A stretch of DNA of 64,000 nt from Marsupella aquatica (taxonomy: Eukaryota > Marchantiophyta), in contig OZ316894.1 of NCBI GenBank assembly GCA_973895155.1, positions 16,244,001 through 16,308,000 on the forward strand, written 5' to 3'. Positions 36,770-48,400 of the stretch are shown one piece after another. Within the stretch, counting starts at the first letter, position 1. The number at the start of each line of letters is the position of its first letter. The translations under genes and the position numbers were made by a program. Below the pieces are notes generated by a model. It ran no database searches, had not been told where the DNA came from, and saw nothing but the letters and a program-made list of their open reading frames with translations.

Positions 36770-37518
36770 ATGCCTGGGAGGTAACGAGGTTTTTTTGTGA
36801 TGGGTTTTTTCCAGCGTTCAGTGTCGATGGTACATTTGGAGTTTTGTCGCATGAAACTCGAATGTGTGTGGCTGAGCAGATAGGTTAGTGAGAGGGCTTT
36901 CTAACGGTGGTTAGAACTCGCTGATCGGTATCCGTGGTGCGGAGGAATCAATGTTTGCATCATTCAAGGTTTATTCGTGTTCGACGGTATTTCAGGGGAG
37001 AGATCAAAGTTTGCTTTTTTTTCAACGGTGTGAGCTGTGTGGTGCGGGAGGGATCGCACATTATAGCTCAACTTGAAGGCTAAAGCGCGCTGGTCATTTC
37101 GGTAGCTGGATTGCTGCCGAGTTATTACCGAGTGCGATGTGACGAGTGAAGGAGGCGTTCAGGTTTTTTCACAAGCTATGGAGCTTGTTCTCATCTGAAC
37201 TGGGTTTCTCTTCGTGACGTCCGACTTGGTGGAAGAAACGCAAAGTGCTACGGCTCAACGGGTGATCGCGGTGAGGCGGTCATTTTGAGCCCGGGATTGG
37301 CACTTGATGTGGAGTGAAGACGACGCGGCGGAATTTGTTTACTCTGCTGGAGCTATAGACTGTGCCGGTGAAATTCGGCAACATTTACCATCGGCGGCGT
37401 TCATTTTTCTCATTGGAAACGGCGGCGGTTAAGTATTGGACTCCTAGCTTCGTGGGCTACGCGGCGGTGTTGAGTTTTGAGTTTTATGAGAAGTTTCAAA
37501 AAAAGACATTTTTTGTGA

Positions 37519-38262
37519 TTGTTTCATAGGAGTGACTCGGAGGATACTAGAAGAATTGGCGTCGGTGGAGCTTCAGGATCACAATGGTCAGACGGAGAGT
37601 CTGAGGAGGAGTTGCTACCATTTGAGGAGGAACTAGTAACACCGGTAGGATCACCGGTGCGGTGTGCAGTGGAGGAAGCTGTCATGCTACCAGAGTTTTT
37701 GGTAGTTGGGAAGAAGAGAGAGATGGCTAGATTTGGAGGAGTGAAGTTTGAGGTGGAGAAGTACGATGGTTGTACTGATTACTTGCTCTGGGAGAAGCAA
37801 GTGAAAGGTGTCCTTCGGGCCATGGGCTTAGCTCATCTGCTCTCTTTGCGAGAGCAGTATGATGGAGAAGAGGAGATCTCAGAGAAGCAGTGGAGACAGA
37901 AGCAGGTGATTGTTGTTAATGCAGTGATGCTTTATCTAAAGCCGCACATCATCAAGCAGCTGGATGATTATGCGGATTGCGCGTCACTGTTCAAGGCTCT
38001 AAGAGAGAAGTACTACCGGGAAGATGCGTCAGACTGGCTGTACAAGAAGTCTCTGTTGATGAGCCTCAGGCTCAAGGAAGGGAGCAAGATGCAGGATCAC
38101 CTGGATGAGTTTGACAGTCTAGCGGTGGATCTGTCAAACTTGGGGAAAATTTTAGATCTACATCATCTGGGAGATCTAAATCCAGAGGGAAATTGCAAGA
38201 GAGGAAGCCTCTTGCATGTTGGAATTGTGGCAAGCCTGGCCACATGAAAAGGGATTGTTGAG
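37519..38262 (+). pseudogene. copia gag with zinc knuckle, frame broken and truncated
   Basis: The open frame continues to 38,247. The likely start is the ATG at 37,684 or 37,723, the latter giving MARFGGVKFEVEKYDG, the usual start of a plant copia gag (UBN2 family). Helical gag motifs follow (LLWEKQVKGVLRAMGL, SLRLKEGSKMQDHL). After about codon 210 the frame changes, and the CCHC nucleocapsid knuckle C-W-N-C-G-K-P-G-H-M-K-R-D-C is read in another frame at 38,218-38,259. The usual linker between gag core and knuckle is short, so an internal deletion is likely. Gag forms the cytoplasmic virus-like particle and packages the RNA. Coding sequence stops at the junction with the gypsy insert. Confidence 0.88.
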
Positions 38263-39102
38263 TAAAGGTCATGTTGGTCCTTACGCAATAATGCGTTGGC
38301 TGCCGTGTTTGTCTTCCCAGGAACGTGGCGGACTTCAAAATTGAGATCCGCCAAGAACATTTGTCAACGCATTTCCTTGGGGTTTAGCCTTGGCTTAGAA
38401 CTGAAGTACCCGGCCAGCGAGCTATCTGTGTGGATTACCACTTTGGGACCGTTCTTAAGGTAAATCTCCCACTTCTTCAACGCATAGATCACAACATATA
38501 TTTTCCTTTCCGGCGTGATCCAATGATTTTCCAACTTACATGACTCAAAGGCCACAGGACGCCCATCTTGGTGAAGACAGGCGCCAATGGCATAATCACT
38601 TGCATCTGTCCAAATCTTGAACGGCTTCCCCATCTCAGGTAACTTTAGAACCGGCGGCGTTATCATTAATCGATTAAGTTCTAAGAATGCTAACTCGCAA
38701 TCCTGTATCCACACAAACACTTTGTTTTTCAACGTTAGCGCATTTAGGGGCCTTGCAATCCTCGCATAGTCTTTCATGTATCTCCGATAGAACCCCATAA
38801 ATCCTAAGAAGGCTCTAACCTGCCTTACATTGGACGGGCGCTCCCATTCTTTGATCTCCTTAAGCTTGTCCTGACTAGGCGTAATCCCTTCCGGGGTAAA
38901 GGTATGGCCGAGGAACTAAATCTCATTCATCGCAAACTCGCACTTGCTTGGTTTAGCAAAGAGACGAGCCTTACGAAGGCGAGAGAACACTTCTCTGAGC
39001 AACTGCTCATGTTCCTCCAACGTTTTCGAGTAGATTAGGATGTCGTCAATAAAGACAACAACCCTTGGTCCAACAAGTCATGAAAGATGGTATTCATCAT
39101 CT
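38263..39102 (-). pseudogene. gypsy RT thumb and RNase H, truncated
   Basis: In another frame from the upstream [15 protein letters not shown] (catalytic Asp pair), then the connection RAFLGFMGFYRRYMKDYARI. RNase H follows with WTDASDYAIGACLHQDGRPV and HTDSSLAGYF, a stop in place of Trp after NPKEMR, and HVPGKTNTAANAL. The sequence ends within a few residues of this point at the copia junction. Integrase is missing; its counterpart is seen on the plus strand at 17.3-18.8 kb. Confidence 0.9.
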
Positions 39103-40683
39103 TCATGAATGTTGCGGTTGCATTACACAACCCGAACGGCATAACTCATAGGATCCGAACCTTGTGCGCATCGCGGTCTTATACTCATCTCCCTTAGCCA
39201 TGCAGATCTGGTAATACCTAGACCGCAAATCCACCTTTGAAAATGTCTTAGCCCCGGAGAGGCAATCGAAGAGGTCATCCATATGAGGTAACGGGTACTT
39301 GTTCTTTATTGTTTGCTTATTGAGCGCCCGGTAATCTACACACAATCTCAAAGTACCATCCTTTTTGGACACAAACTGCGCGGGCGCCCCGTAAGGACTC
39401 TTACTAGGGCGAATGAACCCTTGGTCGATCAACTCTTCCAAGGCGTTCTTCAACATCATTCGCTCATTCAGGTTCAGATGATAAGGAGCTTTAGCCTGAG
39501 GAGACGAACCTGGCTCCAACTCAACTTGGTGATCCACTTCTCTCCGCGGGGGTAAACCTTTAGGTAGCTTTTGCGAGAGCACGTCGTTGAATTCCTCTAA
39601 AATTTCAGGAATTCGACCGCAATCGGGCCCGAGCTTAGCTGACTTGACCTTTGGCTGCGACGCAGCCTCCTTAGTTGGGTGGAGATGAAAGAAGAAACAT
39701 TCATGTCCACCCTTTAAGTCTTTCCACCATTGTTTCGCCGATACACACGGAGACAACCACGACACTTTACTTACTTTGAGAAATCTTTCTTTATTTTTGG
39801 TAACTTCGTGTACAACGATGGGCTCACCGCCCTTATTGGGAAAATGGAGCACCTCACCCCCCGGTTTCAAGGTAACATTGTGCTTTCTGAGATAACCTAC
39901 CGACAAAATGAAGTCTATGGCTAGACCGTCTAGAACGTAGAACATCGTCTGACTAACAAAATTTTGTTGCTCGCCTATGACCTCTACTCGAAGTCTATGT
40001 ACCACTCTCGATACTATCCCCTTTGTGTCGTTGGCAAACTTGCACACTAACGGTTGTAGCAACTCTTGCACGTCCACCCCAAGACGTGCTGCCACCCGCC
40101 CACTTATGAAGCAGGCGGTCACGCCTGTATCCACCAACGCAACACCCAGGCTACCGTTAGAAGTGATATTCACAAAAATCAGTTTTTCAGGATCCATTGT
40201 CTTAACCTTAGGTATCTTCTCTTGCAACAACACCCTCTCTCGGGTAGGAACATCCCCTACAGGGACTTTGTCAGCTACTAAGGGTTTGGTTAGAGCAATA
40301 CTTACCTTAATTCTCTTCTGCCCTCCACCATCTCCGCTCGGCTTGCCACCTTTCATGGAACAATCCTTACTTTGATGGCCCATGGCACCACATGTGAAGC
40401 ACAAACCTTCAGCCCACCTCTGCTCCATGGTTGCCTGCTTCTTTGCTTTCTGTGCCGATGAGGCTCCTTTCTTGAAGTTGTCGGCCTTCCAGTTTTGCTT
40501 AGCTTCTGCATTCTGGGGCTGAGGATCCGAACCACCGGCCCCTGCCCCCTCGGGTTGCTTACGCTTATTCTTGAAACCTTTTGTTTTCCCAGCTTTCCCC
40601 TTGGATCCCTTGCCACCCACCTTCGCCAAGTCCGGTTGGTTATTCACCAACGTAGTGGCCTTGTCGAAGGCGTCAGAAAGCAT
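39103..40683 (-). pseudogene. gypsy gag end, protease and reverse transcriptase (526 codons)
   Basis: In order: a basic linker; a CCHC knuckle ([14 protein letters not shown]); an aspartic protease with the DTG active site ([13 protein letters not shown]); and a Ty3 reverse transcriptase from HLNLNERM through [37 protein letters not shown] and [13 protein letters not shown]. The frame fails after GSYEL and continues in another frame with the FIDD catalytic box. Protease cuts the polyprotein; RT copies the RNA. The break just before the catalytic box makes this copy inactive. Confidence 0.92.
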
Positions 40684-41680
40684 TTTGAACTCATGATGCT
40701 TTTCCTACAACTTTTCCCTGAGCAACGGCGGGAGCTTCACGATAAAGTTGTGAAGCTGTGTATGCAGGGTCTCTTGTCCCGTCGGGATACACGCCAACTG
40801 ATTCTGGTAATAAGTGATGAACTTTTGGATATCACCCCTGAAGCTCATCTCCGTTACACATTTCTGAGCGTGCCGCTCCGGCTACTTAGTGGTGACATGA
40901 GCACGGAGACCCTCAACCAGGTTTTCCCAAGTTAACAGTAAGGAGGAGTCCTCTCGCGACTTCTTCCATGACTTGTACCAAGTCAAGGCATAGTCCTTCA
41001 GGTAAGGAGCGGCTGCGATAGCCCAAGTGGAACGCTCAACGCACGCTTGGAGATGAATCTCTATCGTGGAGAGCCAACTCAGGAACTTTTGTCCACTTTG
41101 TTCGTAGGCCCCGTCGTAAGTTGGAGGAGTCGGTAGCTGGTTCACTTGGAACATACTCCGTCCAACTACCATTCCCCCCTCGGGATGCGTCGCACTCTGA
41201 CTACCTAGACTAAGTAAGTACTTAATCTGGGCCCCCTTGTTGTGTTCCAACTGCTCATAGATGAGTCATTGGTCATGAGTCAACGGACCCAGACCGTCGT
41301 CAGCGCCGGGACCTTGCGGGTTGTATGAGGACGGTCCTCCAACCGTCTTTCCTTTGTGGGCCGCCTATCCTTAGGTTCTCTTGTGGATTTTGGTGATACC
41401 CCCGCGTCTTGCGAGCACCATGACCTCCCGGGACTGAGGTATCACCCGCGTCATCCTGGTTCTGTTTGGTCAAATTATCCACGATGACGTCTGGCTTGAC
41501 ATCATCCTCTGGTTCCGCATTCAACCCTCTCAAGGCTGGGATCAGTTCCTCCTCTTGGTCCTGCCCTGCTTCCTCTATTTTGGCTTCAGCCTCATCGTCG
41601 CTTCCTTCTGCATCGGAGTTGATCAACCACCTCCTTCCCTTTAAGTCGGCGGCACTCTGCACTTGACGTGTTTGCCGCAA
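40684..41680 (-). pseudogene. gypsy gag, broken
   Basis: The minus-strand frame 41,680-41,300 encodes an acidic leader (SDAEGSDDEAEAKIEEAGQD). The frame 41,250-40,882 gives a gag core (TYDGAYEQSGQKFLSWLSTI, then ALTWYKSWKK). It continues through stops towards the zinc knuckle in the next feature. This order (retrotrans_gag, then knuckle) is typical of chromovirus gag. Stops and frame changes separate the pieces. Confidence 0.75.
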
Positions 41681-41965
41681 TGGTCGATGGTTCGGCCGTT
41701 GCGTCTTCTTTGTCCTGCTTGTAACGTTCGTCTAGGGAAGTCGACCCGTCCTTCTTCTATTCATCTTGAACTTGGGCTCTCCCCTTGGTGGGGGGAGCCT
41801 GTTTGCCACTCTTTGAACGAGTGTTTTTAGCCATGTTCCCAGCGACCAAATCTGCCCGCAGTCGACCCGTCGGGCACGTTGAAGCACTAAGTTCCCGCAA
41901 AAATCTGTTAAGATTTTTGGATTCCGACTTAGCACAACTTTGGCCCGGTGTCTATGCCAGCAATT

Positions 41966-41977
41966 GCTTTGATACCA
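41966..41977 (-). promoter_or_regulatory. Primer binding site of the gypsy element
   Basis: On the minus strand TGGTATCAAAGC, one base different from the initiator-Met-tRNA primer site, four bases inside the LTR end. Confidence 0.75.
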
Positions 41978-41981
41978 CAAG

Positions 41982-43424
41982 TGGTGGACCTTACCACCCA
42001 GCTCCCTCACCAATCCCAGCACTCACGCCTAAGTGCCCTTGGTGCCCGAACGCCTCCACGGAATACCTCAAGCAAGCAACCTAGTGCCCCTTGCACCGCC
42101 AGCGGCCCCTCCCATACCAAGCCTCACTTGCTCTCTAACACGACCGCTACTCAACGGTCCTCCCTTTCTGCACAAGCAACCAAGCACCTTGGTTAAGTGA
42201 CCCTTCAGGATCTAGAACTCGGCAAGTCTAGCATCCTAACTCAAGCTCAACAGACGTTGGTAAATAGGTCAGCGATAGGTCCTCCGGATGCCATAAGCCG
42301 GAACCAGAGCCTGTGCCCACTGTCCGTCCAGGACAACTCCTTCCTTGGGTGCGGCCCGGGTTCCCCCTTGTACCTATCCATCACCAACTGACCGCCCTGA
42401 CCTCAGACATGCTCATGGCCCAACTAGCGTAGCCTGTCCTAAAGCTTGTCCCAACAAGCCGGGACCAGAACGGCCCCGACTCTAGCAGTCGCTCCCGGTT
42501 TGCCCCACCAATGGTCTAGGGGCCGATCACCCTTGGAACTCATCCTCCACACCTACTTGGCCTTGCCTCCCCAATGCAAGCTCCCTTGGGAGACTGAACG
42601 TGGCTTGGCTACTGTTCGGCAGGATTTGGCAAGCGAGCAAGCTAATACCCGTAAACCACGAGAACCCATGGCACCTCTAGACCCATCTGAGCCCAGGAAG
42701 TCCTCCAACGGACTTCCCGTTGGGAAGATATCGCCATTTCCATTTGGTGGTTTCCCTTAGTGTCGCGACCGCCGCGGCTCACGACTTCAGCTCGCCCTTA
42801 GCCCCCAGGGAGACACCACTCCCCTCATATATGCTTCTGGAGACCTGCCACCCCCGGACCAGCTTTGGTCCCTAAACATTTGGCCCCCAACCCGGATCCT
42901 ATCGCGCATAATGGGCGCGCCACCAACTGGCAACGCCCATAACTTTCTCGTTAGGCATCCGCCAGCGGAGTGCCTTAGCCCGTTGTGACCGGGCCGATCC
43001 ACTGCTCATGCCTAGGCCCTCAGGTCTCATTGTTGCTTGGGGCCCCCGATCGGCCTAACCCGGATCGGGCCGTAACTTGCGCCCCAAGCGTCCGTTGCCC
43101 ATGGCGTCAACTCCATTGGGCTTGGGCCCAAGAGGAGCTCACACTCAAGCCCTTAGAACTCAAAGTCCATCCGGAGGTCCGAACAGCCCTCCTTGAGCCC
43201 GGCCCATTTCGCCTTGACCCGACCAGCTATCAGTTAGTCCAAGTCCTTAGTGTGTGTCCCCAGCTCGGCTCCTTGCCTCGCTAGTGCCACGGCTCATTGC
43301 CCACAAGTCTCCCCGTGCTAAGTCCTCCCTGGATGGCCTATCCGGGCCTGGACCATAAGGGAGCTTGGCGTCAGAGTCAGTGACGCCGGAGCTAAGTGTT
43401 AAGGTAGTCGAGTTCCGCGACTAA
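41982..43424 (-). repeat. Complete 5' LTR of the gypsy element, about 1.44 kb
   Basis: The inner edge is set by divergence from the window-edge copy after GGTCCACCA. The outer edge is set by the copia reading frame resuming at 43,425. The outer end reads AGTCGCGGAACTCGACTACC on the element strand. It does not show the textbook TG start, so the exact border may be a few bases off. Confidence 0.8.
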
Positions 43425-43804
43425 GATGTATCAATTGGAAATCTACCTTGCAGAAGTGCATATTTCAGTCTACTACAAAAGCAGAGTATGTTGCAGTAGC
43501 AGAAGCAGCAAAGGAAGCAATTTGGTTGGACAAGTTGATCGCGGAGATGGGTTTAGAGCATGGCAAAATTACTCTAAACTATGATAGTCAGAGTGCTCTT
43601 CACTTGGCTGCTAACCAGATGATGGATAGCAGGGTAAAGCACATTGATATCAGGTACCATTTTATCAGGCAAGCAGTGTCTGATAAAACTTTTGAGCTAG
43701 TCAAGATTGATGGAAAGCTCAATCCCGCTGATGCCTTTACCAAAGTGATTCCTTTGGAGCGTTTCTCAAGACACCGTGCTACTTTGCAGGTTTTGGAGTT
43801 GTAA
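43425..43804 (+). pseudogene. copia pol C-terminus (RNase H)
   Basis: Resumes as INWKSTLQKC, then STTKAEYVAVAEAAKEAIWL, DSQSALHLA, HIDIRYHFIR and a NPADAFTK end. These are the hallmark motifs of the last 130 residues of a Ty1/copia polyprotein, including conserved RNase H positions. The frame is intact to its natural stop but has no upstream pol attached. RNase H degrades template RNA during reverse transcription. Confidence 0.93.
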
Positions 43805-44002
43805 TACAAGTAGAGTTATTTAGCAATGTGTGACTATTTGTATATGGATTACTCATTCATGTTTGGCTACGGCTTAGTTCTAGTTAACCCTTAGTTAACA
43901 TACCCTTGTGGTTTTTAGGGGGAGACCTGGTTTGGTGATTGTCTAGATTTTCCCGCTGAGGATTCTATATGGTAGCATTTAGTCCAGTCCCCAAGATAAG
44001 AG

Positions 44003-44014
44003 TCAAGGGGGAGT
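44003..44014 (+). promoter_or_regulatory. Polypurine tract of the copia element
   Basis: CAAGGGGGAG directly before the 3' LTR, the second-strand priming site. Confidence 0.85.
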
Positions 44015-44015
44015 T

Positions 44016-44359
44016 TGTTAGATATTGCTCTAGTCTTGTGACTCATGAGCTAACCACAGTTAGTCTAACTCGGGTTAGGACTAAGCTAATGTTAGTGGTA
44101 GTGTTGTTGTGCATATAGCTAGGGCTAATGCCAGGCCCTAGTGGAACTTAGGCTCATTGTTACGGAGCTAGTTGAGAGATAGGGAGAGCTTGTGTTGTGG
44201 ATGCTTGGTATGGTCGGTCGGCCTAGAGTGCAGTAAAGCTCTTGTGTGTTCCCATGGACGTAGCCTCATATGGAGGTGAACCACGTATCTCTCTGTGTCG
44301 ACTCTTGTGCGTTGGATGGTTCATGGGCTTGCCGTTGCGAATGCCGTTTATGCTCAACA
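44016..44359 (+). repeat. 3' LTR of the copia element
   Basis: 344 bp, TGTTAG to CAACA, followed by the target duplication AATGG. Confidence 0.95.
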
Positions 44360-44364
44360 AATGG

Positions 44365-44632
44365 AGTGTTTTAACACAAATGAGTGGTTTAATGAGGAAA
44401 CTCAACCTCTTACACATTTGAAACCAAAATGCACAATTAACAAAAGACAAGGAAATATAATTCTCCTTCATAGACTATAACTCTAGGACTTTTAAAATCA
44501 GGCTTTAGCACTGCACTACCTCCATCACCATAGCTTATGGAAGGATATGGCCACTTTAAGATGTTAAAAGGTACACAAAACCCCTCTCTGATTGCTTCCC
44601 AAATTTATACTCCCATTTCTCTTCCTTCTAGT
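44365..44632. other. Spacer between copia and CACTA, no gene seen
   Basis: About 270 bp. At its right edge CTTCTAGTATTACACTAGAAG (44,626-44,646) forms a near-perfect palindrome around the CACTA left border, discussed in the findings. Confidence 0.5.
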
Positions 44633-44636
44633 ATTA

Positions 44637-44650
44637 CACTAGAAGAATCC
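44637..44650 (+). repeat. Left terminal inverted repeat of the CACTA element
   Basis: CACTAGAAGAATCC, with ATTA just outside. Confidence 0.85.
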
Positions 44651-44659
44651 GAGGTGAAC

Positions 44660-44960
44660 TGAGACCGCAATATGTGACTCATTTTGGCTCATGTGACTTC
44701 ATTGTGACTCAACGTGACTTGACCCACGCTGTGACCCTTGGAGTTGCAAAAGTTGAGACCAAAAAATGGTAGTCACTATTGATACTGGGCTTTGCAACTT
44801 GCTTGATACCCATTTGTGACTGATCTGTGACTTTATTGTGGAGTCTAGCCTTGTTTCGACGTGACTGCAATATGACTTCAGCGAGTCACATCGTAAGTCA
44901 CATGCATGACTTACCCGCATTCAACAACGACTAGTGTGTGACCATTTAGTGTCACAGGAG
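44660..44960. promoter_or_regulatory. Subterminal repeat region of the CACTA element
   Basis: About a dozen copies of GTGACT/AGTCAC and close variants on both strands within 300 bp (for example TGTGACTCA, TGTGACTTC, CGTGACTTG, TAGTCACT, GAGTCACA). Such clustered subterminal motifs are the binding sites of TNPA-type proteins in En/Spm. The right end has fewer: TGTGACT and two TGACTCC/GAGTCAT forms. Confidence 0.75.
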
Positions 44961-45491
44961 AGACCAATGGAGACCCTGGCCCGCGTCACACAACAGAACC
45001 ATTTGGGACTCTATATACTCATGTTTATAACTAATAAGGTTCACATGCAAGTTATAACCATGACTAATGAACACAGAGGGACAGTTCATAAGGAGAGAGA
45101 GCACTCGACATTACAATACATAGAAACCTGATGTTCTAACTTTAGAAATATAACACATTCAATACAAGAAATGAACATAGCATGAATGACATCCACATGA
45201 AACAAAGCATCATATAAGCAGATCCTACATAAAACATTCATAAGAATTAAACACAATCACAATCTTGCTAAAAAATGAAGATCATTTGAATTCCAATGGA
45301 ATAGTTTACAATGTGATCAATGTAATTCAGACAAAACAGGAACTCATAATTGATGACTGCAGGATGAGATAACTGAAAGCACATGCATGATACTATGAAT
45401 CTCCAAGAGGACATGATTCTTGTACTGCTTCTTGACATCTAAAATCTACATAACATGACTCACACTACAAACAAATAATGACATGACATTG

Positions 45492-48400
45492 TTATGGATC
45501 CTCTATGAACTTGCTTGGCCATAATACCAAAGAACCTGCAGCATCTCCAAGTGTCTTTTGAGGAGGATCATCATTTGTGTTTGGAATGGGAAGGACAGCT
45601 TTAGGTTTCACTAGTAATGTGACTAACACTACTGAATAACCTGGGGGAATCCTCTTGCCATGGAACGTTGTGGAACCAACCTGCACTCTGCCAAATCCTA
45701 CTCGTGTTCCACTCTCATCAAGAGCTAACAAGCCACTTTGTCCCTCAGCATTAGGTGCTTTCCCCACTTCCACCTTAGATCTTTCTGCCAGCACCGTTCT
45801 TGGAGGTTTGTATGAAACCTTTGACGTGGCTCTGCTCCCACCAGCAGACTTGCTTCGTGTGCGCATGCTTCCTCTCTTCACAGTAGTGAAGCTAGGCTCA
45901 GTAGGTTCCTCTATTAGGACTGTCATAGTAGCAGGTTGATCACCTGGGAGTGTCATACCAACTAACTCTTTGGTTGGATTTATCTCAACAAGAGGCACAC
46001 CTGTCATTGAGAATGATACATTCTGCAAATCATTTATCTCTGCAATGGAGTCAAGATCTACATAGCATGAATCTGGCTCAATGGTATCATTGTCATGCTT
46101 GCTGATATCCTCATTTGCCCCAACATTGATATCATCCACTCCCTTGCCAATGTCATCCTCATCCAAACATGGTTGACTGCCCTCTGTCAAACAAGTTGCT
46201 TGTACAGACTGCAACTTTGTTGCCTCTAAATTACAGCGAGTATTTGCCAGGTTCTCATACTTCTTCTCTGTAGCACCTGTCTTATTCTCTATGGACACAT
46301 CAACCACAATATATGTTACTGAAAATAACACATTCGACAAACAATGTCAATTCAAACTATACATTTAATAATCATATCCCACACAGTTGTAAAGGCCTTA
46401 CCTTCAAGCCTACATGTCGTTGGCATGCCAGAAGAGTGCATCGACTTTGCCACCTCAAGTGGTGATGGTGGAACTCCTGCAGAATTGGAATCAATTTTAT
46501 CTCTCACCGACACAACAGCTTCCATTAATGTCTTGAAGTTCACATGGAACAAGTCAGTCAATGAATTCAAACGTTCATTGATCTCTGGAAGACATGTTTC
46601 GACAGCCTTCAAACGACCACTTATCTCTGTAAGTGAAGATCCACCTCCCTACATGACACAGGGGTATAGGTTCAATCACTCCATATGAAATGTTGGGCAA
46701 TATATGCACAATCAATGTTATATACAGTGTACACCTGAAATTCAACGCAGGTCATTCAATTACCAATCAGAACTCATATAACTTACATGCTTGGAGGATT
46801 CAGATGCACCCTCTTGAGCCCGGGTGTTCACAATTTCAGCCCTCAACTCTTCTTTTGAAGGGCTTTGCCCCAATTGGGCTTTCTGCACATGCATGGCAAA
46901 CACAAGTTATCGATCAATATTCAGGGAACGTACACTAAAAAACAAAGTTTACATGTATGGGTTTACACTAAAAAACAGTACATAGTGTAGCATAAATTAC
47001 ATAGCTAGGCCATTCATTCTTACCAAACGTTTAGCTGTCGGTGCAGTGCCGGTCCTTCCTATCAGATTAGGGTTCTGAACACTCAACCTGGCCTCGGTCA
47101 TCTGTGAACTCTTCTTTTTTGAAGCATCTGTTACAAAATAAGCTACTAACCTTGCCCACACTTTATCATCACAACTGGCTGGTGGAGGCATATCTGGCTT
47201 CTCCCCACCTTCCTTCCAAGCCTTATGCATTCTCCACCTCTCTTGCTTGATGATTTTACCTGCTGTACTCTCTAGGCAACCTATGTCCACGCCATCATCA
47301 CTGCCCACATAATTCCATTTGGCAGCAACATTTTCACATACAGTCTTCCAATCTTTTGGATGTTGTTTTTTAAAATTAATAACACTCACATCTAACCAAC
47401 GCAATACTTTAGCTTTCAAATCAGCATGCCATCGGTTCTTGCGAGGACACTCAGCATCCACCCATTGTCTCTCATTCAACTTTACGTTCCCTTTCTTTGT
47501 CACCTCCCCTCGTGCACTGCTCTCGGTAGTACTGGGCGTTGTATTGGCCACCCCTTCATTCACCCTACCTGGGGTTCTGAAGCCACCTGGGAAAATACAA
47601 TGCCATTCATGCTTGAGAACTACATATAGCAGAATGGATGACGGCAACATTCAATGCTTCACTTCAAGAAAAATTCTTCAAACATACATACCTGTAGCTC
47701 TGACTGCACTCTGAAATTGTTGCGACCCTGGACCACCTGTCCAGCCTAGTACAGGGGCCGGATGATGTCACTTTCTAGGTATGTGTGTGCAAACATATGT
47801 ACTGAAAACTAAGTACAAACTGTAGGAAAACAACTGAACATTCACCAACATACCTGTCCCCCTTCCGTGCTGCATCTGCATAGGGGCATTAGTGAATACT
47901 TGAGTCGATGGTTCGACTGTCCAACCTGCACACATACATTTTCTATCATTATACATGTGCAGAGTCCCCCCCACGTGAATGGACTCCAGATATAATGAGT
48001 TCTTCCATTGTTGACAAGATCAGACATTACCTGCCCCTCTTCCAGCGTTTGTAGGTACTGAATTTTGATATCCCTGCCAATTACCTTCACCACCTTCCCA
48101 ACCTTGTTCATTCCACGACCCACCACCATCCTCCCAACCTGGTTCAACCCATGTCTGTCCTTGTGGACATTGGAACTGATCATTACTAGCATTTGCCCAA
48201 TCAGGTTGGGCAGAATCTGCATGCAATGGCAGGTGGACAGAATTTCATGTTGTCTGAATCCAATACATCCCAAACAATGTCAAAAATTGATATGCAGTCT
48301 GAAATTCAGGAGTGCCATGCCTTCACAAAGAACTGGCATATAGATATATACTCACATCCCCATGGTTGAGGTGGACGTCCATACCCACGAGATTGTGGGT

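Larger units (their letters stand above)
38263..43424 (-). mobile_element. Ty3/gypsy element nested in copia, 3' half missing
   Basis: Read on the minus strand: complete 5' LTR (43,424-41,982), primer site, gag, CCHC knuckle, protease, RT and the start of RNase H, ending abruptly at 38,263. Integrase, chromodomain and 3' LTR are absent, and so is the matching central part of the copia host. One deletion across the gypsy 3' part and the copia pol explains both. The same family supplies the LTR copies at 1, 15.9, 16.7 and 63.3 kb. Confidence 0.9.
36412..44359 (+). mobile_element. Ty1/copia LTR retrotransposon, interrupted by a nested gypsy element
   Basis: The element is flanked by AATGG on both sides (36,407-36,411 and 44,360-44,364), a perfect 5-bp target duplication. 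Both LTRs are 344 bp, start TGTTAG and end CAACA. By eye they differ at about 16 sites, mostly transitions, so the insertion is not very recent. A primer binding site, gag, zinc knuckle, the C-terminal RNase H piece and a polypurine tract remain. Protease, integrase and most of RT are gone, replaced by 38,263-43,424. Confidence 0.95.

Noticed and set aside
42985-43284. 99-codon plus-strand ORF in the gypsy LTR
   Set aside because: Non-coding LTR sequence; the same region in other copies is interrupted.
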